Shown here piece after piece: positions 10,789-22,814 of a stretch of DNA of 64,000 bases. Positions within the stretch are counted from its first letter, which is position 1, and the number at the start of each line of letters is the position of its first letter. Both the position numbers and the translations under genes were made by a program. Origin of the DNA: Anas platyrhynchos (Eukaryota > Chordata > Aves > Anseriformes > Anatidae). The DNA lies in NCBI RefSeq assembly GCF_047663525.1, contig NC_092611.1:2827001-2891000 (forward strand). The letters are read 5' to 3'. The notes beneath the pieces were generated by a model, which made no database searches, had not been told where the DNA came from, and saw only the letters and a program-made list of their open reading frames with translations.

Positions 10789-13700
10789 CTTTGAGGATGT
10801 AATCCGTCAGCAGTGTGGGCACCTTCTCGTTCCCCTCTTTCATAGCAAACAGGACTGCAAGGGGAAATAGTGCCGTGAGCCCAGCCCCCACATGCCCCTC
10901 CAAAATTTCCCCTCTGTCCCAAAAGTCACCCGAGACACGGCCAGAGTCTCCCACAATGCACCAAGCATGGCAATATCCAAAATGAGCATTTTTCACCCCC
11001 AGTCAGCCAGTCTGGGGTTATGCAGAATGGGTGTTTCACACCCAAATTGGCACTGGCATAGTGTGTAAAAATAGGGGCTTGCTGCAGATCGGCTGTGCTG
11101 CAGTGATGCAAAATGGGTGATTGTACCCCAAATAGGCCAGGGCACAACACAAAATGGGCAATTTTACCCCAAATAGGCCGTGTTGGGGGTTGCAAAGTGG
11201 GTCTGCCACCGTGGCTGGACCACTGTGATGCAAAAAACAGCTGTGCTCCAAATCAGCCATGTCGGCACAAAGCAAAAGAGGTATTTTCACCCCAGATAGG
11301 TTTTTCCATAGTGCTGCAAATCAGACAACTGTGCCCAAAAATTGTCAATGCTGTATTGATGTAAAATGGTGATTGTGCCCCAAAGCAGCTGTACTGCCAT
11401 GATACAAATGGGTGTTTTCCCCCAAATCAGCTGTATCGCAATGGCATTATTTGGCTGATTGCACCTCGAACAGCCTACACTACGATTCAGCCAAAACTGG
11501 CTGTGCTACAACAGTGCAAAAATCACAGGTGCTGCAGCAATGTACATTTGTGCCCCAAATCAGCCGTCTTGTGGCAATGCAAAATGGCTGATTCTGATGC
11601 AAAATGACTGCCCAAGCAAGGACTCACTGTTGGTGAGCATCTGCAGGTCCTCAACGGAGGGGGGTGATCCCTTCTTCTCATAAGGAATCACTGTGTTCAG
11701 GTACTGCAAAACAGAAAAAATAACCACAGAAACACCTTCATGCTACAAAACTATATATTTTTGTTCATCTCGGTGATGCAAATTGTACCAAATCAGCATG
11801 AAAGCACAAATGCAAAGTATGTCTGCAACTTTCCTGCAATCACATTTAATTTGCAGACATTTGGGGGATATTGAATTATTTGGATGCTGCAAAAACTGCC
11901 TAAACATGAAGGGAGGATTTTGTGGATGAAAAAAGATGATTTTGCAAGGTGGATTTGCAAAGAAGGGAAAAGTGTGTTGCAAAACTGTAAGATTAAATAA
12001 TATTTTAAAAGGGGAAAATGGGGTTTGGGGGATGCAGGGGAATAGGGTGTGCGAGAGGGCAGGTGAAAGGGGACAGATCTGGGCAATTTGGGGGAAAAAG
12101 GCAGCACCTGCTTCTCGTTGGTGGCAGGGCCAAAGGTCTGGCGCAGGCCGGAATGCAGGATGCTGGAGATGCCCTCCATGCTGAAGCGCTGGGGACGCGT
12201 TACCACGTCACCTCCTGGGCACCTGCACGCCTCCCTCGACACCAATGTCCCCATCTCCCTGACCCACATCCCTCTCCCCACCATGGCCTTGTCCCATGCC
12301 CTGCTGTCCCCCCTCCCCTCTATCCCCATGGCCCCCATCCCCACATCGCCCTGCCCCCACATCCCCATTTCCACGTGCCCTCTCCATGTCCCCCCATCCC
12401 AACATTCCCATCACACCCCTTCACGTTCCCTGTCCCATATGCATTGTCCACTTCTCCTGTCCCTCATCCCATCTGCCCAACCTCATGTCCCCCCATGCTG
12501 TCCCCAAGTTCCTACCTCCCCAGTCCCATGTGCCCCCATTCCTTCCCACATTCCATGTCCCACCATCCCATTCCCACATCTCCTGGATTGTGTCCAACCA
12601 TCCCATCCCATGTCCCCCTGTCCGCACCTCCCGTCCTCATATCCCCACATCCCATCCCCACATGCCCCTGTCCCATGTCCCCCCATCCTGTCCCATGTCG
12701 TCCCCATTCCATGTGCCCTCATCCCAAGTCCCCCCATTCCACATCCCTGTCCCATTTTATATCTACATCCCATCCCATTCCTCATCCACCTAGCCCCATG
12801 TCCCCACCTCCCTCTCTCCTATATCCCCTTGTTCCATACTACGTCCCCATGTTCCCACCTTCCCCTGTACTCCTTTTCTTCCAAGTATCTTGTCTCCCAT
12901 CCCATCCCATCCCATCCCATCCCATCCCATCCCATCCCATCCCATCCCATCCCATCCCATCCCATCTCCCCATCCTCACCACACCCTGTCCCATGTCCCC
13001 ACGTTTCCCTGTCCCCACCTCTCCATATCCCATTCCAACATCCGCAGGGTCCCATGGACCCCCTTCCCATCCCATGTCCTCCCGTCCCCACATTCCCCCA
13101 CCCTCCCACATCTCCCCCCCACGGCCGCCGCATCTCCCACCTTCCTGGGCATGTGTCCCCCGCGTTCGGGGCGCCCCCCCTGCAGGCTCAGCCCCCGTTC
13201 GCGGTGGCGGCGCCGAGCGGCCTCCCGCTGCTCCCGCTGTTCCCCCTGCACCGCCAGCAGCGCCCCGATGAACGCCGTCTTCACCTCCTTCTCGAAGGCC
13301 AGCTCGTCCCGCCGGGCCAGCTGTGCCACCAGCTCCGCTGACAGCGCCCGGCTCGCCGCCTCTGCCCGCCCCGCCGCTGCCACCAGCTCCCCAGCTGAGA
13401 GCTGCTCCAGCCCTGCTGCCGGCAGGGCGGTTAGAGACAGGACATGCATTGCACGATTGCAAAATGCATTGCTCCATTAGTGGCATGCACACTGCAGTTA
13501 CTGGGCTGCCCGGTGCAAGTGGTGAGATGTCCAGTGCAATTAGTGCAATGCCCAGTGCAATTTGGCAATGCCCAGTGCAGTTAGTGCAATGCATGGTGCA
13601 ATACAGCAATGTCCAGTGCAGCCAGTGCAATGCATGGTGCAATTCGGCAACGCCCAGTGCGGTTAGTACAATGCATGGTGTAATTCAGCAATGTCCAGTG

Positions 13701-16700
13701 CAGTTAGTGCAATGCACAGTGCGATTCGGCAATGCCCAGTGCAGTTAGTGCAATGCATGGTGCAAAACAGCAACGCCCCGTGCAGTTATTGGTATGCCTG
13801 TTGCAATTAGTGCAATGCACAGAGGAATCAGTGATATTCCTGGTGCAACCAGTGAAAGGCATAGTGCGTTAGTGAAACACGTGGTGCAATTAGTGACATG
13901 CATTATTTGAACACACACTACATTTAGTAAAATTCCACAGAGGCAATTAATGAAATGCACAGTGCAATTAGTGAAATGCATATTGAAACTTTTTTAATGT
14001 GTTGTGATTATGAAGATGCACAGTGAATTTATTGGAACACCCAACACTGTCATAGTACGATTACTGAAATGCCCAGTGTCATAAGTTAAATGCCCAGAGC
14101 AATTACAGAGTTGCTTGGTGCAATTACTGACATGCACGGTGCAATAAATGAAATGTACTATGTGTAATTAGGGGAATACACAGAGCAATTAGCAAAATGC
14201 CTATGAGATTAATGAAACCGTCCATGCAGTTAGTGAAATGTATGCATGGTGCTTTTGAGTGCAATTACTGAAAAGCATCAAAAAGTTTTCTACACATTAT
14301 GGATGGTGCACAGTGCATTTAGTGGCACAGTGCATTCAGGGAGGTGCACAAAACATTCAGTAAAATGCACAGTGAAATCAGGAAAATGCACCATGCACAG
14401 ATCAGGGAAGAGTCTGCTGCATGCAGTCACATGCATTGTGTCATGGGGAAAGTGCAGTTACTGAAATGCAGGATGCAAACAGTGAAGCGCAGGACACGTA
14501 AGACATTTTTGCAAAATACACAGGTTATTTAATGAACTGCATGGTATGTTTAGCAAAATGCTTGGTATACATGAAGAAAAGATGGTGATAACAGTGCAAG
14601 GTATAGCACATTTAATGAATGGCACAGTGTTTTGCAAAATGTTTTAGAGAAATGCACTACATGCATTTAGCAAAAGGCATTTAGTACAATGCACAATGCA
14701 GGAGATACTCTGCAAAATGTGTGGTGTGCTTGGTGACACACAGGGTGCACTTAATGCAACACTAAAAGCAAGATCTCCATAGGCTTATTTTTTTTTATAA
14801 GAGCCCTCTTCTGGCCAAACAGTGCTTAAACACTGGGTCCAGCCAGCCCTGAAACCTGGAGATTTGTTTGCCCAATTTGGTGGGAATTTCCCCCAAAAAG
14901 GGACTGGCCTGGGTCTTGCTGGCCGTACCTTCATGGGAGCAGTTGTTGTTGAAGGTGGGGGAGAAAGTGTGCAGGTCACGCAGGAGGATGGGCTCCATGC
15001 CCCCACTGCCACTATCTGCATCAGCCTCAGTTTCCTCCTCCTCCTCCTCCTCCTCTTCATCACCGTCAGGGTCAGCCTCAGGGTCAGGCGAACTCTGCAT
15101 CAGCTCCTCCAGCTCCTCAATGACCTGTGGGGCATTGTGCCCTCCAGTTGCACTTTGCACCCCACCTCATCCCACACCTGCACCCTGTACTTGTCCTGCA
15201 CCTGCACCCTGCTGCCTGCACCACACCATGTTGCACCATCTCATGTCTGCACCAAGAATCCTGCAGCTGAATCCCTTACCTACACCTGAATCCCGCTCCC
15301 TACACCCTACGTTGCATCCTCCATCCTGCACCCCGTACTTGTCCCCATACCCTCCATCTGCACCCCACAATCCAAACCTGCACATTGCGCACTACATGGG
15401 TATTCTGCACCTGCACTGTGCTGTCCATTCACATCTTGTATGTGCATCCTACATCCCGATCTGCACCCAACCCCCACACCCCACATCAGCACCCCCATTT
15501 CTAACTCTGCATCCCACACATCCCATCTGTTGTCTGCATATGGCTTCCCCCTTGCAACTCACGTCTGTGTCCTGCACCCCTGCCCACAGAGAAGGGACAG
15601 CGTTCCAAACTGATGGGATTTGGCCTTTTTTGCATTTTGAGCATACAACCATGGGGCTGGGATGGGCTGAGGTTGTCCTGGGGAATGCAAGCCCAGTGTT
15701 ATGGGCACACTTGGGTGTTTGGGTACACACAGGAGCTGAGGGTACCTGCTCAGCCGTCAGCAGTGGCTCCTCATTGATGCCTGAGTCATGCTCGCTCCTC
15801 TCAGCAAGCTCCTCCTCCTCTTCCTTCTCACAAAGCTGCAGAAGACACAAGCTGGGTGGCCCCAGTGGCACCATGGACACTGCCTGGTGCAGGCACAGAC
15901 ACAGACATGGTCCCCACAGCTCATGGGGAGAGCTGCCAGGGAGCCACAGCTCTGGGGATGTGCTACCTGCAGGGTCTGCACTGGGGAGATATTGGATGGA
16001 GACAACAGATGGGGAGATGCTGGATGGGGAGGTAGGACAGGGATACATTGGATGGGAGACACTGGATCAGGGTGCTGGATGGAGACGTTGCCTTAGGAGA
16101 TGTCAGATGGAAACCTCATTTGAGGATACTGGATGGGGACACCAGACAGCCGTGTGTTCGATGGGGATGTTGGATAGAAACGCTGGGTGGTGATGTTGGA
16201 CAGGGAGATGATGTTGGATGGGGACATTATGGTGATGCTGGGTGAAAATAATGGATGGGGGCAAGTTTGACGAAGATACAGCATGCAGAGATGTTGCATG
16301 GAGACATTGGATGGTGAGATGATAGGGAGATATTGGAGGGGAATGGAAGAAGTCAATGGATGTGGACACTGGATGGGGAGACATTGGATGGAGACATTGG
16401 ACTGAGAGAAGCAGAGGGATGTCAGAAAGAGATGCTGGATGGGGAGATAACGAACACGTTGGATGAAGATGATGGGAATGTTGGAAGGGGAGATATCAGA
16501 CATGGGATGGAAATGTTAAATGAGGAGAGGCTGGATGGAGATGTTGGATGGGGACATTAGGCAGGGAGATGTCAGAGAGGGATGCTGGATAGGGGTGTGA
16601 ACAACTAAGTTGTTGGATGGGGAGACATCTTTTTTACTATATTTCAAAGGTTATTTTGCTTTTTTTTAGCAGAAAATAAACCAAGAAATGGACTTTCTCC

Positions 16701-19700
16701 TCACCTTCTCTAGTGACAGGTTGTGTGACATCCAAATGGGCTTAATTCAGTGGGTTTGGGGACATTTTTACTGTCCTCCCACAATTCCAAACACGGCTAC
16801 TCACAGCACACACTCACTACAAAGAAGTAAACACTATTTTCTCCCTCCAAAATACACCACCTTACCCCCAGCTTAGGGACAGATTGGCAGGGACCAGATT
16901 GCCAAACCAAGCACTTAATCTTGCCTGTTTTAGTGCAATTGTCTTGGTGTTGCATGAAAGAACAGTCCCCCAAATGCACTATTTCTGGGTGATCTGAAGC
17001 ACCCTGGCTCAGCTCCCTCCCTGATGGTCGCTAAGCCTTGGGACTGATTGACAACTGTCAATCATCACTGGAGGTCACATGGGGACAGGAGGGTTTTGGG
17101 GTGTTAAGGGTGCCACAGCCATACCTGTGGGTCGGTGCCATCAGGGGCCTCAGCTTCAGGGTGCAGCCAGGGTCGGGGGGAGTCCCGGGGGGCGAAGCCA
17201 TCAGTGAGGGCATCCCAGACCCTGCAGGGAGGTGAGTGGTGAGCGGCAACTGCCAAAATGGCCCAAAATGCCCCGAGAAGCACTGCATTCCAGACAGCCA
17301 TCCTGAAATGCCATGACAAAATGCCTCAAAGCAGCCCCAAATGCAGCCCCGGAACACCCAGAAATGCCCCAAAACGATGCATGGAGACAACCTGAAACAT
17401 CACTCAGATGCACAAAACATCCCAAATCACCCCAAATGCTGCCTCAGAACACCCTAAAACATCCCAAAATATCATTCTGCAATACTACCCTGAAATATCC
17501 CAGAGTACCCCAACACTTGTGATGCCCCCAAGACATCATTTTGTAACTTTACCCCTAAAAGGCCACAGCAATGCTCTGAATGAGCCCAAACACCCCAAAA
17601 CGCCATCCTAAATCACTCCTAAATATCCCCAAATATCACCCCAAAACATTGCCCAGATGCCCTGAAATGTCCACCCCAAAAATGGAAAAGTCCCTAAAGC
17701 CCCAGAAATGCTCAAAAATATTGTACTAAAACACTGCCCCAAAGCCCTGAGATGTCCCAAGACACTCTGAAAAGCCCCAAAGGATCTCAAAATGCCTTGG
17801 AACACCCAAAATGCTCCACAGAGACACAGAGATACACCACCACCCCGGAACAACCACAGATACCCTCAAATGCCCCCAAAATATTCCAATATACAACATT
17901 TGAACACTCAGAAATTTCCCAAAATGCTGTTCTGAAACACTACCCTGAAATGCTCCAAAATGCCCCAAAATGTTGCACCAGAACACCTTTGTATATCTTA
18001 AAATTCTGTCCCTTAACAGCATCCCAAAACACTCTCAAGTGCCCCAGCATACTGCCCTGACACCCCAAAACGCCACTCTTAACGAATCAAAAAATGATGT
18101 CCTGAAACGTTGCCCTAAGACTAAGATGATTTCTAGAATGCCTCAGAAATCTGTTCCAGAAGCACCAAAACACTGTTCTGAAACACCCCCAAAATGCCAC
18201 CGCACTGCTCCAGAACATCTCCAACTGCCCCAAAAGACAATGATAGAAACACAACACCCCGAAAAGCTTCTGCAATGTCCAAAATGCTTCAAAACTCCCC
18301 CAAAATGCTGTCCTGCATCATGCTGAAATGCCCCAAAATGCAGCCACAACACCCCATAGTGCCCCAAAATGCCCTTTTGAAACACCTCAAACTGTCACCC
18401 TGAAAAAAAACCTAAATCACCTCCAAAACTGCCCTGAAATTCCCCCCAAATTGGATCTGGAACACCCAAAAATACTGCTATGAAATAAACCAAAACTGCA
18501 CCAAGTGACAGCAAAACTGTCCAGATTCACTGCCCTGATGCCCTGAAACCCTCCAAAACTGCCCTGGAACACCCCAAAACACAGCTGTGATACCCTGAAA
18601 ACAAGCAAACAAAAAAACCTCAAAGCCTCCCAAAATACCCTGGTTTGCTGCCCCAGAACACAGCAGTGAAATGCCTGAAGCCACCCTGCAAAACAGCTCT
18701 GAAATAGAACACCCCAAAATTCATCTGACACTCCAAAATAAACTGCAACAGACCCAAAAAAAAATCAAGAAAAAAAATCTGTGAAACATGGCCCTGAAAT
18801 ACCCCAAGTCACTCCACAAAACTGTGCTAAACACCCTAAACCATGGCAGCTGCCCGGAGCTCCCTGCCAATACTACTGTGTTGCCCATATTCCCCCGCAG
18901 GGCTGGGCCAGTTTTGCCCTATTTGACCAAAAAAAGGTGCATGGGGAATAGTAGAGGGAGGGTAGAGGGGAGAAAAACTGAAAATGAAAAAAGAGAAAAA
19001 AAAAAGAAAAAAGATAAAAGAGGTAAAAAGGAGGAAAGGGCAGAAAAATGGAAAAGAAAATGGGAATAAAAGAAGGGAAATAAAAGAAATGAGAAAAGAG
19101 GGAAAAAAGGGGGGAAATGACAAAGTAGAAAAAAGTGGGGAAAAAGAAAAATTAGGAAAATGGAGAATGAGGTTAGACAGTGGAAGGAGGAAAATAGGAA
19201 AAAGAAAGAGAAAAGGGATAAAAGGAAAAAAAGGGGGGAAGGGAACTGAGGAAAAAGAAAATGTAAGAAAAAATTAAGTACGAGGAAAATGGCAAATGGA
19301 TAAAATGGGAATTAACTAAAAAAAAAAATAGGGAAAACTGGATATGGAAGAAGAGGGGAAAAAAGAGCTGAAAAGTGGCAACACAGGGAAAAAGGTCAAA
19401 AATGGGAAAAAAGGCAAGGTTAGAACACCAACCCCCATGTATTTTCCCAGGTCTTGACACCTCCTCCCCTAAATTTAGACAAAACCACCCATATTCCCAC
19501 CACAACAAATTGAAGTTTTAGTCCATCCCATCCAACACAGTGCCACATCCACACACGTCCCAATTCCCCCTAAACCATCCCAAAACAGCTCGCCCCTCCC
19601 CAAATGCCCCCAGTCCCAAACCAACGACAAAAACATCAATTTCAGGAATTCATCTCATCCCTCTCCTTGCCTGATCTTAATTTCCCCCTTATTCATATAT

Positions 19701-20137
19701 TTCACAAATCAATACACAAAAATGCACATTAAATATATATATATATTCCCAGTTTCAACAAAACTGTAACAAATAAGGAAAAAGCAAGTGATTATATCTG
19801 CTTTTTTTTTTTTCTCTGCTTTTAAAGGGACAGCACCTTGCAGAGCCAGGCAAGCAACGGAAGGAGATTTCTGGGTTAATTTTGGAAATAATTGGTTAAT
19901 AATTAGTGGAAAATGGTGCCTTTAAGGCCCCAGCCCATCCTCCACCCATGCACACAGGGCTCATTCAAGAGTGGGGAAAAAAAAAGCCTGTTTTGCCCAA
20001 ACTGACCCAAAATGACACAATAAGCAGCACAAAGCAGCACCGTGGGCCGGCTGCCGGCGACAGCGCGGCGCTCCCGGCACCAGGCCAAAACACATTTTTT
20101 CTCTGAAAAACTACTGATTTTTCTCTGGGAAAAGAAA

Positions 20138-20169
<32 letters not shown>

Positions 20170-21403
20170 AGATTTGGGAGCTTTTGGGTTGAAAACAACC
20201 ACTTTGCTTGGTGAAAAAATTAGCATTAGGAACTGCAGCCTGGGGAATAATCCCAATTAAACACATACAAAAAAATCCACTAGAAAGGCGTTTATAGACA
20301 AACACCACTCAAAAAAAAAAAAAAAAAAGGCAAATTCTGTCCCCAAATGGCATTTTTGCAACAACAAAAAAAAAGGTTTCCAAGGAAAATTAAGATTTCA
20401 GTACAAATGCCACCATTTTTGGCCAAATAGGCAAGGGGCAAGGTTGGGCAGATTTTGCTCCAGATTGGCTGCCCCGCCTTGCTGCACTGCTTGCATGTTG
20501 AAAGGAGGAGGCTGAGCCCTACTCACACCTTACTCTAAGTTTACACTTAACCACCCCCTGCTGCAGTCACAAAGTCTGGGCCTGCTGTGGCCCATCGCAA
20601 TGACAGATGGAGCACCCTGCTGTACCTACTCATAGGATACTACACAGCTACTCCAAGGTGTTGCATGATCAAGCTGCAATGCAGTGATGTGATTTGCATG
20701 CAAAGGGCATCTTGCGAGCATGCAAGTGCATATGCACCAGTGGTGCCTTACTCATAGGATACAATGTTTTTACTCTGATGCACTGCATTAACCATGCTGC
20801 AGTGGCGGAAGCTGGTTTGTGTGCTGCAGCCGCATGTGTGTATCTCATAACGCTGCAAGGAGGCATGCAGGCCCAACAGTGCCCTACTCATAGGATACTA
20901 CACAGCTACTCCATGCTACTGCACAGCTTTGCCATGACGCGAGGTGTTGGGCTGCATGTGGAAGAAGCCTCTCAAGGGTTCAAGAAGGCACACAGGCCCC
21001 AAGGGGACTTACCCACAGGTTACTACAACATTACTTCAGCATGCTGCATGACCATGCTGCAATGCAGGGAGCCAGACTCCACAGGGGTGCAGAGGCAGGC
21101 ATCCCTGGGAGGAAGGGGCCTTACTCACTCCTCGTCCTGAAGGCGCTCCTCCTCCTCCTGTGCCTGCAGGCGGCCCCGCACAGGGGCCAGGCCCTCGGTG
21201 GCGGCGTCGTAGTTACGGAAGCAGACAGTGAGCTTCTCGTCGAACTCCTGCACCAGGTCCTCCATCGACTTGAAGCTCATCATCTCAGCTGAGAAGCTCT
21301 CCAGCTCGGCCAGCGCAGGGTCCGCAGTGCGCCGGGGGGTCCCCCCATCGTCCCCAGGCCCCTCCTCGAACTCCTCCTCCAGGCTTACCAGGGGTGCCTC
21401 CAT
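10789..21403 (-). CDS. FEZ1: FEZ1, fasciculation and elongation protein zeta 1, eight coding exons
   Basis: Exons in transcript order: 21403-21129, 17221-17125, 15835-15746, 15124-14929, 13412-13141, 12188-12108, 11703-11628, 10854-10789. All have GT-AG borders and the phases join, giving 384 residues plus one base (human FEZ1 has 392). The start is the ATG at 21403-21401 (MEAPLVSLEEEFEE). An in-frame ATG five codons upstream is less likely because family members start MEAPLV. Residues 1-91 hold SFKSMEDLVQEFDEKL. Residues 125-219 hold the conserved HDSGINEEPLLTAEQ and an acidic run. Residues 220-310 form the helical region (QLARRDELAFEKEVK). The end holds RFSMEGISSILHSGLRQTFG and NEKVPTLLTDYILK. 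FEZ1 is a known kinesin-1 adaptor in neurons and acts in axon outgrowth and transport. The last five or so codons lie on another exon not found with confidence. Confidence 0.95.
10970..11620. repeat. Minisatellite in FEZ1 intron (AAAATGGGTGATTGTnCCCCAAAT-like)
   Basis: A degenerate unit of about 40-50 bp recurs, with words TGCAAAATGGGTGATT, CCCCAAATCAGCC and TGCTGCAGTGATG. It occupies nearly the whole intron 10855-11627. It resembles the PKNOX2-FEZ1 intergenic array (8745-9470) in the CCCCAAA and AAATG words. Confidence 0.8.
12235..13120. repeat. C-rich minisatellite in FEZ1 intron, with pure CCCAT core
   Basis: Words CCCATGTCCCC, CATCCCCAC and CCACCTCCC recur every 5-15 bp through the intron 12189-13140. 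It opens long Pro/Ser/His-rich frames on the + strand (up to about 417 codons), which I regard as repeat artefacts. Confidence 0.88.
12896..12966. repeat. Perfect (CCCAT)14 microsatellite
   Basis: About 14 uninterrupted copies of CCCAT inside the larger C-rich array. The perfection implies recent expansion or homogenisation, and length polymorphism is likely. Confidence 0.97.
13440..14765. repeat. Minisatellite in FEZ1 intron with 41-bp dimeric higher-order unit
   Basis: The whole array is built from GCAATTAGTGAAATGCACAGT-like monomers of about 20-21 bp. Between 13557 and 13802 they are ordered as dimers of exactly 41 bp (20 + 21): unit starts are 13557, 13598, 13639, 13680, 13721 and 13762. 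Each has one ...GGCAATGCCCAGT half and one ...TTAGTGCAATGCATGGT half. The array decays towards 14765. Confidence 0.9.
15140..15560. repeat. Minisatellite in FEZ1 intron (CTGCACCCTnC-like)
   Basis: Words CCTGCACC, CTGCACCCCAC and CATCCTGCA recur every 8-15 bp through most of intron 15125-15745. Confidence 0.78.
15960..16640. repeat. Minisatellite in FEZ1 intron (GGATGGGGAGATGTT-like)
   Basis: Words TTGGATGGGGA, GAGATGCTGGATGG and GACATTGGATGGAGA recur about every 12-18 bp. It fills the first half, in window coordinates, of intron 15836-17124. Confidence 0.85.
16640..17124 (-). other. FEZ1: FEZ1 intron, remaining unique sequence
   Basis: Non-repetitive intronic sequence between the GGATGG array and exon 17125-17221. 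No gene or regulatory element is recognised. Confidence 0.7.
17245..18850. repeat. Minisatellite in FEZ1 intron (CCCCAAAATGCCCTGAAACA-like)
   Basis: Words CCCCAAAATGC, CCTGAAACAC and CCCAAAAC recur every 12-20 bp for about 1.6 kb. The + strand is nearly free of G runs and rich in A and C. This is the longest array in the window and starts about 20 bp beyond the acceptor of exon 17125-17221. Confidence 0.87.
18935..19420. repeat. Polypurine tract in FEZ1 intron (GGGAAAAA-like)
   Basis: About 480 bp of almost pure A/G on the + strand with words such as GGGAAAAAGG and GAAAAAGAAAA. Such tracts can adopt triplex (H-DNA) structure; here that is inference from composition only. Confidence 0.85.
19420..20620 (-). 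other. FEZ1: FEZ1 intron, A-rich unique sequence
   Basis: Intronic sequence with a short TATATA run near 19734-19746 and A-runs near 20130-20170 and 20312-20328. I see no gene. Short frames here are low-complexity. Confidence 0.7.
20627..21121. repeat. Tandem repeat of about 110-135 bp ending at a FEZ1 splice donor
   Basis: Four copies start with TACTCATAGGATAC or a variant at 20627, 20749, 20885 and 21010 (spacings 122, 136 and 125). The next spacing, 112 bp, falls on the true exon border, TACTCACTCCTCG at 21122. Copies share CTGCAATGCAG-like and GGCATGCAGGCCC-like words. Read on the - strand, each copy starts with a splice-donor-like GTAAG or GTAGG. Confidence 0.75.
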
Positions 21404-21423
21404 CCTCCTTGCCCCCACCTTAG
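21404..21423 (-). other. FEZ1: FEZ1 5' UTR part of the first coding exon
   Basis: An acceptor CTACAG on the - strand (AG at 21425-21424) would begin the exon at 21423, leaving about 20 bases of 5' UTR before the ATG at 21403. This implies an upstream non-coding exon. Confidence 0.5.
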
Positions 21424-21524
21424 CTGTAGGGAGAGGGCACCTGTGAGGTTCCTGCTGCTCAGGGTCACACCAGCCGGGCTCCCAATTCCCTTGGCTTGCA
21501 CTGTGCTGGCTGTAACCCCAGTAC

Positions 21525-22810
21525 AGGGCTAGTAGTGTCCCAGGGGTAACTTAGCAGCATCCCTACAGCATTTTACTACTGTCTTCATAGCATCTTAGTA
21601 GTGCTAAAGTAATATGCTGATTGTCTCTAAGTACTATCCCAACACCATTAGTAGCAAAGTATTTTAAAAGCCCCTAGAGTATCTTACTGCTACCCTGACA
21701 GTATGTCAACAGTATCACATCACCAGCTTCATTACTGAACTTTTAGTATCTCAGCAGTATCCTCCTACTATATCACTAGTACCTTAGTAGTGGCATCAAA
21801 GTATCATACTGGTATCAGCAATGTTTTGACAGTATTCTAAGCTCGAGTGTTGCCCTGATGGTATTCCAGAAGCATCTTACCAATACCTTTTATCATTCCC
21901 TAGTAGTATCTCAGAAGTATCCTCCCTAGTAGCATCCTGACAGCATCCTACTGAGTTCTGTACTGAAAGCACCTTATCAGTGTTGTGACAGTATCATGGC
22001 AGTACTCTGATTCTATGTCAGGAGCATCCTGATAGCATCCTGGTCATATCTTAATAGTGTCCTGAAAGTATCACAGTAGTACCTGATAGGATACTAACAG
22101 TATATGGCTGGTATGTTAGCAGTGTTCTGATAGTATCTCAGTAGTGCAATGTAAAATCCAGATATCTATTATTTTAGTGCTTTCCTGTGAATATTCTACT
22201 GATACCTCAGTAGTACCTTCATAGTGTCTTATCAATGTGCTGAAAGCATTTTTGTAAAGTTCCAATAATACCCTAGTAATATGTTAGTAGTGCCCTGACA
22301 GAATCTCAGTAGTATCCTGTTAGGATTCTATCAATAAATTACTAGTAGAGTCCTGAAAGTATCATGGTGACACTTTACAATGTCCTGCTAATCTTACTAG
22401 TGTGTCCACTGTATCTCAGCAAGATCCTGGTAGTATCCTGAGAATGTCCTAGTCCTGCCATGTTACTACACCAAAAGCATCTTAACGCTATCATTTGTAG
22501 TATCTTGAGAGTACCCTGAAGGTATATTAGCACTAGCCCAGTGGCACCTTCCTAATGCCCCAAAAGTATTGCACTATCATCCCAAGAAAGATCCTGGTAA
22601 TAATTCTGAAGTGTCCTGACAGCATCCTGGTTGTGCCCTACTTCCTACAGCACCTTACTGGTGTTCTCACAGTACCTACTCAGCATCCACATAGTATCCT
22701 GCCAGTACCTTAGTGCCATCCAGGAAGTACCCAAGCACTATCTTCACTGTATCCTAATGGCATTTTAGTAAACTCCTGGTAGCATCTTAGTAGTATCCCA
22801 TAAGTATCCT
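21525..22810. repeat. Minisatellite in FEZ1 5' UTR intron (AGTAGTATCCTGACAGTATCTT-like)
   Basis: Words AGTAGTATC, GCATCCTGA, CAGTATCTTAG and TAGTACCTTAG recur at about 10-12 bp intervals for about 1.3 kb. Its composition is unlike the arrays on either side. Confidence 0.87.
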
Positions 22811-22814
22811 ATAG

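Noticed and set aside
12018-13341. Two overlapping + strand frames of about 417 codons, rich in Pro, Ser and His
   Set aside because: They run across the CCCAT-type minisatellite and antisense to FEZ1 exons; composition explains their openness.
14868-16193. A 441-codon + strand frame
   Set aside because: It is antisense to two real FEZ1 exons (15835-15746, 15124-14929) and made of intronic repeats.
21404-21418. Upstream in-frame ATG for FEZ1 at 21418
   Set aside because: The family starts at MEAPLV, and the five extra codons lie between the acceptor and that start with no conserved meaning.
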